From Rhodobacter sp. (GTDB lineage: Bacteria > Pseudomonadota > Alphaproteobacteria > Rhodobacterales > Rhodobacteraceae), in assembly GCA_027484145.1 (NCBI GenBank), contig JAIXUH010000002.1, forward strand, positions 744,001 through 808,000: a stretch of DNA of 64,000 nt, given 5' to 3'. Shown here piece by piece: positions 46,546-56,767 of this stretch (within the stretch, counting starts at the first letter, position 1; every line of letters starts with the position of its first letter). The notes under the pieces were generated by a model that was given only the letters and a program-made list of their open reading frames with translations, searched no databases and was not told the DNA's origin. A program made the translations under genes and the position numbers.

Positions 46546-47520
46546 ATGACCCACGCACTTCGCGACGAGCCCTCCCTACCGCAAAGGGGGGTCCGGCCAA
46601 CGCCCCTTCAGGCCAAGGGGCTGCTGTTGCTGGCCGCACTGGCTTGGGGGATGGGCAATGTGGCGCAGAAGACCATCCTTGACCATCTTGATGCCTATGC
46701 TGCCAACGGCATCACCTGCTGTGTCGGGGCGCTGATCTTGTGGCCGCTGGCCGCGCGCGAAACCCGGCTGAGCACCCGCGCGACCACCGGCGATTGGCCG
46801 CTGCTTTTGCTTGTGGCGGCAAGCTTTACGCTGGCGGCCACGCTGATGCAGCTTGGCTATGGGCACACCACCGTGACGAATGCCGGGTTTCTGGTCAACA
46901 CCGCCGCCGTGCTGACCCCGATCCTGGCCTGGCTGCTGTTTCGCCAACGCTCGCCTTTCATGATCTGGCCTGCCAGCCTGTGTGCGCTAAGCGGGGTTTA
47001 CCTGATGGGCGGCGGCCGGTTTTCCGCGCTCAGCCATGGCGATCTGCTGTGCCTTGCGGCCGCCTTGGCCTTTGCGATCTGGACGCTGCTGGTGGGCCGC
47101 TATGTCATGCAGTATCGCCGCCCCATCCGGCTGACCGTGGTGCAACTGGCCGGTTGCGGGGTTGTCTGCATCGTCTTGGGCGGGCTGATCCATGGTTTGC
47201 CAACCGGTACAGCCCTGCTGGCCGCCCTGCCCGAGATCCTGATCCTTGGCGGGCTTTCCAAAGGCTTGGCCTATGTGCTGATGGCCTGTGCGCAGCAACA
47301 CGTCGCCCCCAGCACCGCCGCCGTGATCGTCAGCGCGGAATCGGTCTTTGGTGCCATCGGGGCCATCCTTTTGCTGGATGAAACCCTTGGCCTGATGCGG
47401 GCCATCGGGGCGCTATGCATCATCGGCGCGGTCGTGCTCGCCTCCCGGCTTCCGATGCCCGATCAGACGGCGCCCCACCCGGTCAAGGCGCCCCGCCGCT
47501 GGCTCGGAATTGTCAGCTGA
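46546..47520 (+). CDS. EamA/DMT-family transporter
   Basis: 324 aa with about ten transmembrane helices in two EamA repeats (first begins GLLLLAALAWGMGNVAQK, second LLCLAAALAFAIWTLLVGR). Motif GYGHTTVTNAGFLVNTAAVLTP and C-terminal AESVFGAIGAILLLDETLG are typical. An inner-membrane metabolite or amino-acid exporter; substrate unknown. ATG 46546 has AAGGA eight bases upstream. Confidence 0.9.
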   Translation: MTHALRDEPSLPQRGVRPTPLQAKGLLLLAALAWGMGNVAQKTILDHLDAYAANGITCCVGALILWPLAARETRLSTRATTGDWPLLLLVAASFTLAATLMQLGYGHTTVTNAGFLVNTAAVLTPILAWLLFRQRSPFMIWPASLCALSGVYLMGGGRFSALSHGDLLCLAAALAFAIWTLLVGRYVMQYRRPIRLTVVQLAGCGVVCIVLGGLIHGLPTGTALLAALPEILILGGLSKGLAYVLMACAQQHVAPSTAAVIVSAESVFGAIGAILLLDETLGLMRAIGALCIIGAVVLASRLPMPDQTAPHPVKAPRRWLGIVS

Positions 47521-47557
47521 AAGCTGAGGGGCCGGACGTGCATCCTGCCGCCATCAT

Positions 47558-49429
47558 TTGCTAAGCAGGTTCCTGGCTTTGGCGCGGATTAAGGTTGACC
47601 TTCTGGGTGGCTGCCGCATCGCTGATGCGCAAACCGGGGCAGAAGCCGGGTTCCGGGCGCGCAACGCCAAAAGTCTGCTGGCCCTGCTTGTCCTTCGCTC
47701 GTCCGGCTCCATGAACCGCGAACAACTCGCCTTCCTGCTGTAGGAGTTCGCGCTCTGGGAACTGACCCACGGTTCGATGCGCAAATCGGTCAAGGCACTG
47801 CGCGATGCCCTCGGGCCCGCCGGTGCCGTTGCGGTGAACCCGGGACGCTTCAGCATTTCGGCGCGGCTGGACGCCTTTGATGTTGATATGCGCCACTTTC
47901 ACGGCCTGCCCGACACCGCCAAGGCCGACACAGAGGCGGTGTTGCAGGTCGCCGCGCTGTAGGAGGGCGAGTTGTTCGGCCACCTGTTGCCCAATGCCCC
48001 GGTGTTCGAGGCTTGGGCGCAGGTGGAACGTCGGCCGCCTTGCGACAGTACGCCCTCATGTAGCGCGCGCTGAAGGAAGAACTGGACAGCGAGCCGAGCG
48101 AGGATTCGGTCGCCGTGTTGGTCGAAATCAAGCGCGGTGACATCGTGCCGTATCGCTCGCCCGCCGCTGACCCGCCATACCGCTTCCAACAAGGTTTATC
48201 ATGGCGAAGGCTTTGCCGATCTTGCCCGCACCTGCCTGTCACGGTTCCGGTCGTGGATGGTGATCCTGTAACCACCGGCCGATCTTGACGGGACCAAGGC
48301 GATTTATTGCACCGCCTTGGGTCAGGTCATCAGCGCAGATTTCGCCATCGACTACGTGCTGGATTGGCGCAGTCACTAGGGTAAGATGTTCGTGACGCTG
48401 ATCTTTTGCCGCGATGCCAATGGGTGTGATCGCGCATCTTTGTGGTGTCCGAACTGGAGGTGCAGGAGATCGGCGCCAATATGGTGGGCGCAGTTGCCGC
48501 CAACCATGCCTCGCAGGTGAATGAAATAACGCTGCTTTGCCATGCATGGCAGTTGCATTCCTGCCCCGCCGCCCATGACCTGTGGCTCAGGGCGCACCAA
48601 CTGTCGCAGCTGCGGACCGCCAAGGCCGAGGCTGCTGATGAAAGTCATCGATTGCTGATGAAAGTCATCGATATGGACCCCGGCCCCGCCTGTGGCCATG
48701 ACGTGCTGGCCCAGATCCAAAGCACACTCAGGATAGTCCGGCTCGGACATCCCGCACAGGCGTCCGACTTGGCCCTGTCGTTTCGCAACGCCCAGCGGGC
48801 CGTGGCGCGAGACCCCTATGGCTCGTGCTGTCACATCCGCATGGCGTGGAACTGGCTGATCGCAAAATCGGCCGAACGGGCGAAGTCGCCCTTCCGGCTG
48901 GCGGTCGATCTGACCCCCATGATGCGGAACCGCTGATCGCGGCGGCCAGTGGCATGGCGTTTTGGGGCATCTGTCCGACGCTGCGGGCTGGGCACAGTTG
49001 GCCGTGCAACTGAACGCGATCTACCCCGAATACCATCTCGGCTATCTGGCCAGAATGGATTTTCTGCAAGGCGATGATGCCGCGGCAATACGCAAGGTCG
49101 ACTCTTGCCCTGACGAGTTTCCGCTTCTGGCCCTCTGGAAGGCCGCGTCTCATGCCCGATTTGGCCAGCCAGACGGAGAGCGCCTTGCCTATGGTACCTT
49201 TCGCACCATCACCACGTCGGTCTGGGAAGGCGACACCGACCCGGATAATGCCGCGCTTGACGGCTGGCTCTTGAACACGCTGCCGATCATCTGGCCGACG
49301 GGCCGCGCCAGCCTTTCGCAAGCGATCCACCTCGCTCCGACCGCTCCGGACGAGGTGACGATGCCTAGCGGCAGTGCCGCGTCAAGTATGGGGCCAGAAA
49401 GGCCGGCAGATCGTTTGCATAAGGGATGA
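47558..49429 (+). pseudogene. Decayed SARP/BTAD-type transcriptional regulator with TPR-like C-terminal part
   Basis: The N-terminal part reads like a SARP/BTAD DNA-binding protein (LLALLVLRSSGSMNREQLAFLL; MRKSVKALRDALG; EGELFGHLLP). It is broken by TAG at 47741-47743 (where family members have Trp), TAG at 47960-47962 (usually Tyr), a frameshift near 48030 followed by TAG at 48061-48063, a 20 bp tandem duplication at 48633-48672, and a frameshift near 48930. Later pieces keep the helical repeat pattern (AVARDPYGSCCHIRMAW; LDGWLLNTLPI). Such proteins of about 500-600 aa are regulators in this group. The start codon is not identifiable. Confidence 0.7.
48633..48672 (+). repeat. Exact 20-bp tandem duplication inside the regulator pseudogene
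   Basis: The 20-mer TGCTGATGAAAGTCATCGAT occurs twice back to back. Twenty is not a multiple of three, so the duplication itself shifts the frame, a typical slippage event in a gene free of selection. Confidence 0.9.
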
Positions 49430-49767
49430 AGTCGTTCGGCGGATTGACCGTTGCACCAATGAAATCAACCCACGGACCCCTCAGATGCAGGGTGGTGAGG
49501 CTGCCGTGCGCCGGCCCGATCCGCAGCAGGCTCGCCGGAACAGAGCCATCAACCGGAACGGCGGGGTCATTCGGTGCCCCGGCGGTGGACCGCAGCCGAT
49601 AGCCCCCAGCGGTGCAAGGCGGCGGTCAGATCTTCTTCCAACGCCTGCCACGCGGTCAAGGGGCCACCGGGCGCGTCCTTTTGAAACGCGCTCTGGCGGA
49701 CATTGATGATTTCTTTCGCGGCGCGCGACAATGTCGGCCCATCAATGGACCGCTGGACAAAGATCAT
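49365..49767 (-). pseudogene. Frameshifted gene of unknown function, about 130 codons
   Basis: From ATG 49767 a frame (IFVQRSIDGPTLSRAAKEII; LTAWQALEEDLTAALHRWGL) runs to about 49590. A second frame then continues plausibly (LLRIGPAHGSLTTLHLRGP; VDFIGATVNPPNDFIPYAND; FLAPYLTRHCR) to TAG at 49365-49367. Joining them needs one frameshift. Unrecognised family. It lies between two other broken genes, which supports decay of the whole segment. Confidence 0.5.
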
Positions 49768-49918
49768 GAAATGGCTCTCTGTTCGGTGGATCGCGTCGTT
49801 GCAAAGGCAGGATCAGGTTCTTGGCCCTGCGTGAAACCAGCGCGAAATGCGCGGCTGGTGCCCGCCACGGTCCAGCCGCCACGGCTGCACCACCCGGAAC
49901 CTTTGTCGGAATTTGGTG

Positions 49919-51640
49919 ATGCCAGGATTTAACCTTGGCAGTTTTATCCGCAAACATGATCTTGACAGATTTCGCGAAGCGGCAGACCGGGCAGAAACCA
50001 AGGGCCGCGCCGCCTATTGCTATCTGCCCCCGACCCTTGCCAACGATGGCAGGGCCGAAATCTTTGCCGGCTCGGCCGATGACAAGAATACAATAGACCG
50101 CCTGATTGCCTTTGCCCTGTGGCTGACGCGCCAGATCAACCGCAGCCTTCCCTACGCCCGCAACGCGGACCGCGAAGAGCAGGACGGTCTGTCGCGCCGC
50201 CTGCCCCTGCCAGCCGCCTAAACTCGTTTGGGCCAGTTCGTGAACCACGATATCTCGGCCCCGGTTGGTGGCATGCTGAACGATCTGGGTGCGGTGCTGG
50301 GGAAGGCGATCATCCGCGATGAGCCGCTGCCCGGCGTGGCCAAGATGTGGCGTGCAACTGCAGCCGAGATGCTGGACAAGTTCCGCACTTAACATGACAC
50401 CCCGCTGAACCTTGACATCCTCTATCGCCCCGGCCCCTTTGCGCCATCTGGCGAGCCGGTCGATCCCGACACCCGGCACGACCATGAAACGTTCATGCCA
50501 TTCTTTGGTCTGCCGGTAGCGGAGGCCCAGCATTACGGGGCCGCAAAGGACATTCGGCGCGGAACAGACAGCAAGGCCCCGGTTGGCACCCTGATCGCTG
50601 ACCGGCGCAATGACCAGAACCTGCTTTTGTCACAACTGCACCTTGCCCTCATGCCGCTGCACACCAAGGTCATCGATGCACTGCACCCCGAAAAGCCAGA
50701 TGCGTCCACCTGCTTTGCCGAGGCACGGCGGCTGGTCACGCAGTATTGTCACTGGTGCCTGCGGCATGATTTTCTGACGCAGATCCTGTCGGACGGGTTT
50801 CTGAAGGGGCGGCCCATCGCACAGGCGGTCACCAGACCACATCGCGAAACCGATGCAAAAGGCCGGTTCAAACTGCCGTTCGAATTTACCGCGGCCGCCT
50901 TTCGCTTTGGTCATTCGATGGCGTGTTCAAGCCATGACTTCGACGCGAACTTCAGGCAGGAAGCCATTGTTCAGAAATGGGAAAAGCTGATTGACCTGGT
51001 CCAGTCCACCACCTCCAAGGGCATGAACGGGCTTGGCACCGACAGCCAGCTTCCCGACATTTGGGTGGTGGATTCGAACCGTCTGACCGACCCTGTCCGC
51101 GCGGGCAAGCATCTCGGCGACCAGATTGATCTGTTCTTTGCCGGAATGATGCAGAACCTTGTGCCGGAACTGCGGCTCAGGCATGCGTCGATCATCTTCA
51201 CCGCTGTATCCCCTTTGGTCAGGCCCTTGCCGCCGACGACACTGAAAGCGATGGCCTGCCGCTGCTGTCGGGTGACGATATCCGCATGGCAAAGCCAAAC
51301 CTGAACCTTGCCAGCCACGCAAAGGACAGCGAACAACCGGGCAAAGAAGCCCAGCATCAGGCCTTTGCCGGGTTCACACCAGCATGGCTTTGTTTCCTTT
51401 GCGAAGCATGCATTCTGGAACAGGGGCAGCGCGTCGGCCCGGTGGCCGGTGGCATCATCGCCGAAACCTTCGTGGGCCTGTTGCAGCATGGCCCCGACGC
51501 AAGTCTGGGACAACGCGGCCGGACATGGACGCCGCAAGACAGTCCATTTCGGACAGCGGATGACCGGCCGCTGACCAGCCTGTGTGACCTTCTGCCCTGC
51601 GCCACCGCAGGGCAAGAGAGCCCGTCACGCGGCGCGGCGG
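49919..51640 (+). pseudogene. Decayed animal-type heme peroxidase (An_peroxidase family)
   Basis: Family landmarks remain: LGQFVNHDISAPVG (distal histidine segment), LNLDILYRPGPF, IADRRNDQNLLLSQLHLALMPLH, FAEARRLVTQYCHWCLRHDFL, FEFTAAAFRFGHSM (proximal histidine), and near the end GQRVGPVAGGIIAETFVGLL. The frame is broken by TAA at 50219-50221 (where PAAYT is expected), TAA at 50390-50392, and a shift of frame near 51215. After the shift the frame runs on without a stop into the small membrane gene at 51727, so the original end is lost. Not a functional enzyme as it stands. Confidence 0.75.
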
Positions 51641-51726
51641 GTCAGTCCCGCCACCACGCACCCCGATTGGCACGCAATTTGCTGCTTTGGCGGAAAAACA
51701 GTCCCGGTTTCGCTGAAGGAGCCCTG

Positions 51727-51972
51727 ATGATGGCCGAACCCACCATGCCGTGCAAAACCTGCCGCACCATCCGCCGTTTGTCGTTATTGTTCGTTCTTGT
51801 GGGTGGTCTTGCCCTCATGGTGTCAGGCACATTGCCCGTGACGGCCAGTGATCCCGCTGCCGTCAGGGGGTTCCTGATCGTTGCCATCCTGTTCGTCGCG
51901 CTGAACCTGATGGCCAAGATGATCGGCGTCCGCCGCAACCTGCAAGAGGGTCTGCGTCAGACCCGCGATTAA
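51727..51972 (+). CDS. Small membrane protein, two transmembrane helices
   Basis: 81 aa. Hydrophobic segments at about 20-36 (LSLLFVLVGGLALMVSG) and about 46-62 (VRGFLIVAILFVALNLM), with a basic C-terminal tail. ATG 51727 with GAAGGA six bases upstream. Unrecognised. It is in the same frame as the tail of the heme peroxidase pseudogene but has its own good ribosome site. Convergent with the ABC1 kinase gene. Confidence 0.6.
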   Translation: MMAEPTMPCKTCRTIRRLSLLFVLVGGLALMVSGTLPVTASDPAAVRGFLIVAILFVALNLMAKMIGVRRNLQEGLRQTRD

Positions 51973-51981
51973 CCCGCCGCT

Positions 51982-53307
51982 TCAGGCAAAGGGCGCAACC
52001 AGCGGACCAATGGCCACCCGTGCGCCAAGCCGGGCACCCAGCAGATACATGCCGGCCACCTTGCGCTGCACAAACAGCGTATCCACCGGGGGCACATGCC
52101 AGAAATCCCGCTCTGACCCGATGGCCATGCCCATATCGCGCAAACGGTTGGCAAGGTCACTTTTGCCAAAATCAAAGGGAGCGTTTTGCCGGACCGGAGC
52201 CATGGCCAGATCGAACATGTCCAGCACAATCTCCTGATGGCGGGCATCTGTGATGGTCCCGAACAGGCCCGCGTCCAGACAGGCAAGGCGGGCCTCATCG
52301 CGGTTGCCCGCCAGCCCCGCACGCATCAGGCGACGAAACTGCGCCGACACCGCAGGGGAAAGCGCCCGCGTGGCCCCGAAATCCAGCAGGACGATTTGTC
52401 CGCTGGTCGGGTTGAACCGGTAGTTGGCAAAGTTCGGGTCGGTCTGCATCAGGCCAAAGGTGAACAATTCCTTCAAGACCAGCGTGATCATCCGCGCCAT
52501 CACCTGATCGCGCAGGTCTTGTGCGGCATCGGCCAGATGTTCAATTGGCACACTGTCCATGAAATCCATCGCCAGCACATTGGCCGTGGAAAAATCGGCA
52601 TGCAGGCGCGGCACGGCAAAGGCGGGGTTATCCGCCAGACAAGTGCCGAATTGCGACAAAAACCCCGCCTCGCGCAGATAATCCGCCTCGTCATGCAACT
52701 GGCGTTTGGCATCGTTCAGCATCGGCGACCAGTCCATCCCCTTGGGCAGGGCACCGGACATGCGGATGATCGCGGCCACGTTGTTGACATCGCTGTCAAT
52801 GCTGTTGCGGATGCCGGGATACTGCACCTTGATCGCCAGATCGCGTCCATCCTTGGTGCGGGCGCGGTGCACCTGCCCGATGGAGGCCGCCGCAATCGGC
52901 CGCACGTCAAAGCGGGAAAACCGGCTGATCCAACCTGTGCCCCATTCGGCATTCAGGGCGGTCTGCAACTGCTTGGGCGGCATGTGTTCGGCATCGGCGC
53001 GCAGGCGGGCAAAGATCGTTGCCATCTCGGGCGGCAGAACATCGCCCGCATCCATCGACAGCAACTGCCCGACCTTCATCGCGGCGCCCCGCATCTGCGC
53101 CAGTTGCTGGGTGACCTTGCGGGCATTGGACGGTGTCAGCAACAGGTCCGGCAGGCTGGGCCGCCGCCCCGAGGCAAACTGGCGTAGCCCATCCACGACC
53201 ATGCCACCTGCAATGCCCCCTGCCAGCCCACCCAGCCGGACCATGCGGGAAAACCGGTCTGCTGGCACGTTCACGCCGCGCGGGTCGGGCCTGTCTTCGG
53301 ACGGCAT
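51982..53307 (-). CDS. ABC1/ADCK (UbiB-like) atypical kinase
   Basis: 441 aa. Signature KVGQLLSMDAG motif (KxGQ) around residues 77-87, Ala-rich nucleotide loop AAASIGQVHRA, the invariant lysine in LAIKVQYPG, and the metal-binding DFGATRAL. Family members are linked to ubiquinone synthesis or lipid homeostasis. Start at 53307 (MPSEDRP) with GGAG upstream; an in-frame codon at 53376 would overlap the DUF427 gene. It follows DUF427 by one base, so co-expressed. Confidence 0.9.
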   Translation of the reverse strand: MPSEDRPDPRGVNVPADRFSRMVRLGGLAGGIAGGMVVDGLRQFASGRRPSLPDLLLTPSNARKVTQQLAQMRGAAMKVGQLLSMDAGDVLPPEMATIFARLRADAEHMPPKQLQTALNAEWGTGWISRFSRFDVRPIAAASIGQVHRARTKDGRDLAIKVQYPGIRNSIDSDVNNVAAIIRMSGALPKGMDWSPMLNDAKRQLHDEADYLREAGFLSQFGTCLADNPAFAVPRLHADFSTANVLAMDFMDSVPIEHLADAAQDLRDQVMARMITLVLKELFTFGLMQTDPNFANYRFNPTSGQIVLLDFGATRALSPAVSAQFRRLMRAGLAGNRDEARLACLDAGLFGTITDARHQEIVLDMFDLAMAPVRQNAPFDFGKSDLANRLRDMGMAIGSERDFWHVPPVDTLFVQRKVAGMYLLGARLGARVAIGPLVAPFA

Positions 53308-53308
53308 C

Positions 53309-53785
53309 CTACCAATGCTCCGTGCCGCGGGCCCCTTTGGGAATACCGTCAAGGTTCGCTGTGACCCACCCGCCATAGAAATCGCCGGGTTGCGGGATCA
53401 CCCGTTCATCGCCGACAAAACACGCCTCCATCTTGCCCGCGTAAAAGGCGATGAACCCAGAAAGTGCGGCAAAACCGGGTGTTGGCGCATCATAGGCCCA
53501 TGCCGCGCGCCGGGCCATCGTGCCACCGGCCGACACATCGTAATAGCGCGCGCGGCCCTTCCATTCGCATGAGGTCTGCCCCGGCGCGGGGATCAGACAG
53601 CCCGCCACAACATCCTGCGGCGGCAGGTAATAGGTGGGCGCATGGTGGGTTTCCAGCACACGCACCGCCGCCGTGGTCTGCGCCACAACCATGCCCCCCA
53701 ACCGGACCACAAGGGTCTGCGGCACCGGCATGACCACCGGCGGGCGCGGATAGGTCTGCACATCTTCCCAGGTCAAACTGGTCAC
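53309..53785 (-). CDS. DUF427 domain-containing protein
   Basis: 158 aa. DUF427 pattern: LVVRLGGMVVAQTTAAVRVLETHHAPTYYLPPQDV spans the core; CEWKGRARYYDV follows, then AWAYDAPTP and FYAGKMEACFVGDE. Function unknown; single-domain beta-tent proteins. GTG start at 53785 with AAGGGG eight bases upstream. Forms an operon with the ABC1 kinase. Confidence 0.87.
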   Translation of the reverse strand: MTSLTWEDVQTYPRPPVVMPVPQTLVVRLGGMVVAQTTAAVRVLETHHAPTYYLPPQDVVAGCLIPAPGQTSCEWKGRARYYDVSAGGTMARRAAWAYDAPTPGFAALSGFIAFYAGKMEACFVGDERVIPQPGDFYGGWVTANLDGIPKGARGTEHW

Positions 53786-53865
53786 GTGATGGCCCCTTGG
53801 CTGAAACGGCCATGCACACTGGCCCCGTTTGCGGTGGCGCACAGGTAACGCGCCGCCACCCCAAG

Positions 53866-54675
53866 TCAAACGCCGCCGGTTCCGCCCGATGACAACAGCG
53901 GCAGCATCAGCGCGAACAACTCGGCCTGCGAAGAGATTGCGCATTTGGCATAAAGCTGGCGGCGGAACACCTTGACCGTCTGCGCCGACAGCCCAAGGCG
54001 CAGCCCGATAGAGGGGGTGGAATGTCCGCGCAAAATCAAAAGCGCGACTTCGGCCTGACGCGGCGACAGGCGGATGCCATGCGAATCCTGCGCGGCCCGT
54101 ACAAGCTGTGCCGCCACATCGCCCGCCGGTGTGCCGGTCGCAGCAAGGGCGGACCAATGCGCCTCGGCCATGGCGATCACGATGGGCGACAGGCGTTGGC
54201 AGACCTCCAACTCGCGCGCGGTGAAAATGTGCCCCGAACTGGCATCGCGGCCAAGGCAGATGTTCAGCGACAGGTTCTGCTGCGGATAGGCGATAAAGCT
54301 GATCTCATCAATCAGGGTGGTCTGCTGGTAATAATCCATGAAATAGCGGCTGCGGTGAAAGGCATCGGGGGCCACATCGCGCAGCCGATAGGCCCCGGCT
54401 GCCACCCGCATCACATGCAGGTCGTGATAGGGGTCCAACAGATACGCCCCCTGCAGATACACCGTGTCCAGTTGTGCAAAGACATTCGGGCGCGTCGACT
54501 GGCGGAACAACACCTGCGGCGGGCCTGCATCGCGATAGGCAAGGATGATCAGGTTATCGGGTGCCACACAGCGCAAAAACCAGTCATGCAGCGCGCTTTC
54601 AAAGCCGGGCGCCCCCAAACGACGGATCGCTTGGGCCAATTGCCCCTCGGCAGCGTTGGGAAAGTGCTGCATCAT
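53866..54675 (-). CDS. LuxR-family transcriptional regulator
   Basis: 269 aa. Unassigned N-terminal sensor region (about 1-195) and a C-terminal LuxR HTH (LSPRQAEVALLILRGHST; LGLSAQTVKVFRRQLYAK). No receiver domain. ATG 54675 or 54672, both just after GAGAGG. Divergent from the PotABCD-type transporter across about 75 bp, hence probably its regulator, with the imported amine or a catabolite as likely signal. Confidence 0.88.
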   Translation of the reverse strand: MMQHFPNAAEGQLAQAIRRLGAPGFESALHDWFLRCVAPDNLIILAYRDAGPPQVLFRQSTRPNVFAQLDTVYLQGAYLLDPYHDLHVMRVAAGAYRLRDVAPDAFHRSRYFMDYYQQTTLIDEISFIAYPQQNLSLNICLGRDASSGHIFTARELEVCQRLSPIVIAMAEAHWSALAATGTPAGDVAAQLVRAAQDSHGIRLSPRQAEVALLILRGHSTPSIGLRLGLSAQTVKVFRRQLYAKCAISSQAELFALMLPLLSSGGTGGV

Positions 54676-54749
54676 ACCTCTCTGGGGGTATATACCCCCC
54701 GGATTGCGCGATCTTAACCTGTCAAGACTTTCCAAGGGGTATGGGCCTG

Positions 54750-55823
54750 ATGTCAACCGCCATCGATGTCCAGAACGTCATCAAGAAATATGGCCAAAGC
54801 ACCGCGCTGCAGGGCGTGTCGCTGGCGATTGCGGACAACGAGTTCTTTACGCTGCTGGGCCCGTCCGGATGTGGCAAGACCACCCTGTTGCGCTGCATCG
54901 CCGGGTTCGAAGACGTGACAGCCGGCGAAATTCACCTCTTTGGCCAGAACATCGCGTCGCTGGAGCCGAACCTGCGACCGGTGAACACCGTCTTCCAGCA
55001 ATATGCGCTGTTCCCGCACATGACCGTGCTGGAAAACGTGGCCTTCGGCCTGCGGATGAAGCGCGTCCCCCCCGAGGCCCGCCGCGCCCGTGCAGGCAAG
55101 ATGCTGGAAATGGTGCATCTTTCGTCATTCGCCGACCGTCTGCCTGCCCAGCTTTCGGGCGGCCAGCAGCAGCGCGTGGCACTGGCGCGTGCCTTGGCGC
55201 CAGAGCCGAAGGTGCTGCTCTTGGATGAACCCCTGTCCGCCCTTGACCTGAAACTGCGACAGGCGATGCGGGTCGAGTTGAAGCAGTTGCAGGAAGACAC
55301 CGGCATCACCTTCATCTTTGTCACGCATGACCAGGAGGAGGCGCTGACGATGTCAGACCGCATTGCTGTGATGTCGCAAGGCCGCGTGCAACAGATCGGC
55401 GCGGCGCGTGAAATCTATGAGGCCCCGGTCAACCGTTTTGTTGCCGATTTCATCGGTGAGACGAACCTCTTGGAGGTGCAGGTGGAACGCGTGCTGGATG
55501 GCATCGCACAGGTCATTCTGCCCGGCGGCCACCGGCTGACCTGCCCCGCCGCGATGATGGCAGCGGGTCCGGCATCGGGCGCGGGACGGCACCACCTGTC
55601 GATCCGCCCGGAACGGCTGCGGCTGACGCCAAGCGGCCCGCTTGTGGCCGAGGTGGAGCGGATCGTCTATCTGGGCACCGACCTGCACCTGCTAGCCCGC
55701 CTGCAAGACAAGACCGCCGTGACCGTGCGCATCCAGAACAACACGCGCGAAGGGCTGCCCGCCCCCGGCACATGGGTCACCTTGACGCCCGAGGACGGCG
55801 CCGCCCGCCTGTTGGCCGACTGA
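54750..55823 (+). CDS. Spermidine/putrescine-type ABC transporter ATP-binding protein (PotA-like)
   Basis: 357 aa. Walker A GPSGCGKT, Q-loop VFQQYALFPHMTV, signature LSGGQQQRVALARAL, Walker B VLLLDEPLSALD, H-loop IFVTHDQEEAL, C-terminal TOBE domain (LSIRPERLRL). ATG 54750 has AAGGGG ten bases upstream; ATG 54741 is too close to it. First gene of a coupled four-gene operon (next gene starts in TGATG). Confidence 0.94.
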   Translation: MSTAIDVQNVIKKYGQSTALQGVSLAIADNEFFTLLGPSGCGKTTLLRCIAGFEDVTAGEIHLFGQNIASLEPNLRPVNTVFQQYALFPHMTVLENVAFGLRMKRVPPEARRARAGKMLEMVHLSSFADRLPAQLSGGQQQRVALARALAPEPKVLLLDEPLSALDLKLRQAMRVELKQLQEDTGITFIFVTHDQEEALTMSDRIAVMSQGRVQQIGAAREIYEAPVNRFVADFIGETNLLEVQVERVLDGIAQVILPGGHRLTCPAAMMAAGPASGAGRHHLSIRPERLRLTPSGPLVAEVERIVYLGTDLHLLARLQDKTAVTVRIQNNTREGLPAPGTWVTLTPEDGAARLLAD

Positions 55824-56767
55824 TGGCGGGCGCAGCACCACAGGGCCCACCGCAAGGTTCAGGGCAGGCTTCCGGCGGCAGCACCGGCTATCGCCAGATC
55901 GTGGGGCCGCTGCTGTTGCCCACATGGGCGGTGATCGGGGTGTTCTTGTTGCTGCCCGTGCTGCTGATGGGCGTCTATTCCTTTCTGACCAAGGAGTTTC
56001 GCGGCGGCGTGATCTGGGATTTCACCCTTGCCGCCTATGACCAATTCTTCGTGACACGCGGGCTGTTCGGGGATGAGCCGCCGCAAATCGAATGGACCTA
56101 TATCGCCATCTTCTGGCGGTCGATCTGGCAGGCGGGCGTCTGTACCCTCATCTGCCTGATCGTGGGCTTTCCTACCGCGTGGTTCATCGCCACCCGCCCA
56201 CCTGCACAGCGGTCGGTCTGGCTGTTCCTGATCACCGTGCCCTATTGGGTCAACCTGTTGATCCGCACGGTCAGCCTGAAATTCCTGCTGCGCGACAATG
56301 GCCCGCTGAACGAAGGGCTGATGGCCATCGGCCTGATCAGTGATCCGCTGCCCTTGGTCAACACCAACCTCGCAGTGCAATTGGGCCTGTTCTACAGCTA
56401 TCTGCCCTTCATGGTGCTGCCGATCTATGCCGCTGTGGAACGCTACAACTTCGCACTTTCCGAGGCCGCCGCCGACCTTTACGCCACTCGCTGGACCATT
56501 CTGCGCGAAATCGTGCTGCCCGTGGTCAAACCCGGCATCGTGGCGGGCTGCATCCTTGTGTTTGTCCCGTCGCTCGGGGCGTTTCTGGCGCCAGACCTGT
56601 TGGGCGGGGCCAAGACCTTCATGATCGGCAGCCTGATTGACGAACAGTTCAAGGGAAGCCAAGGCAACTGGCCCTTTGGCGCGGCAGTATCGATGATCCT
56701 GATGGCGCTGGTCCTGCTGGTCTTGCTGGTGCAGGCCCGCGCCGCCGGAAAGGCAGGGGCGCGATGA
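55823..56767 (+). CDS. Spermidine/putrescine-type ABC transporter permease (PotB-like)
   Basis: 314 aa with six transmembrane helices and the permease EAA-type loop ([25 protein letters not shown]). First helix [23 protein letters not shown] at 55823 is coupled to potA through TGATG, and the stop overlaps the potC-like start. Imports polyamine or a related cationic amine with the other subunits. Confidence 0.93.
   Translation: MAGAAPQGPPQGSGQASGGSTGYRQIVGPLLLPTWAVIGVFLLLPVLLMGVYSFLTKEFRGGVIWDFTLAAYDQFFVTRGLFGDEPPQIEWTYIAIFWRSIWQAGVCTLICLIVGFPTAWFIATRPPAQRSVWLFLITVPYWVNLLIRTVSLKFLLRDNGPLNEGLMAIGLISDPLPLVNTNLAVQLGLFYSYLPFMVLPIYAAVERYNFALSEAAADLYATRWTILREIVLPVVKPGIVAGCILVFVPSLGAFLAPDLLGGAKTFMIGSLIDEQFKGSQGNWPFGAAVSMILMALVLLVLLVQARAAGKAGAR

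Noticed and set aside
48442-48936. A separate intact gene of 164 codons
   Set aside because: It aligns with the middle of the SARP/BTAD-type regulator pseudogene and is only an open stretch between frameshifts.
47741-50392. Stop-codon reassignment (TAG/TAA read as Trp or Tyr)
   Set aside because: Stops fall only in three decayed genes that also carry frameshifts and a duplication. Genes on either side use TAG and TAA as normal stops.
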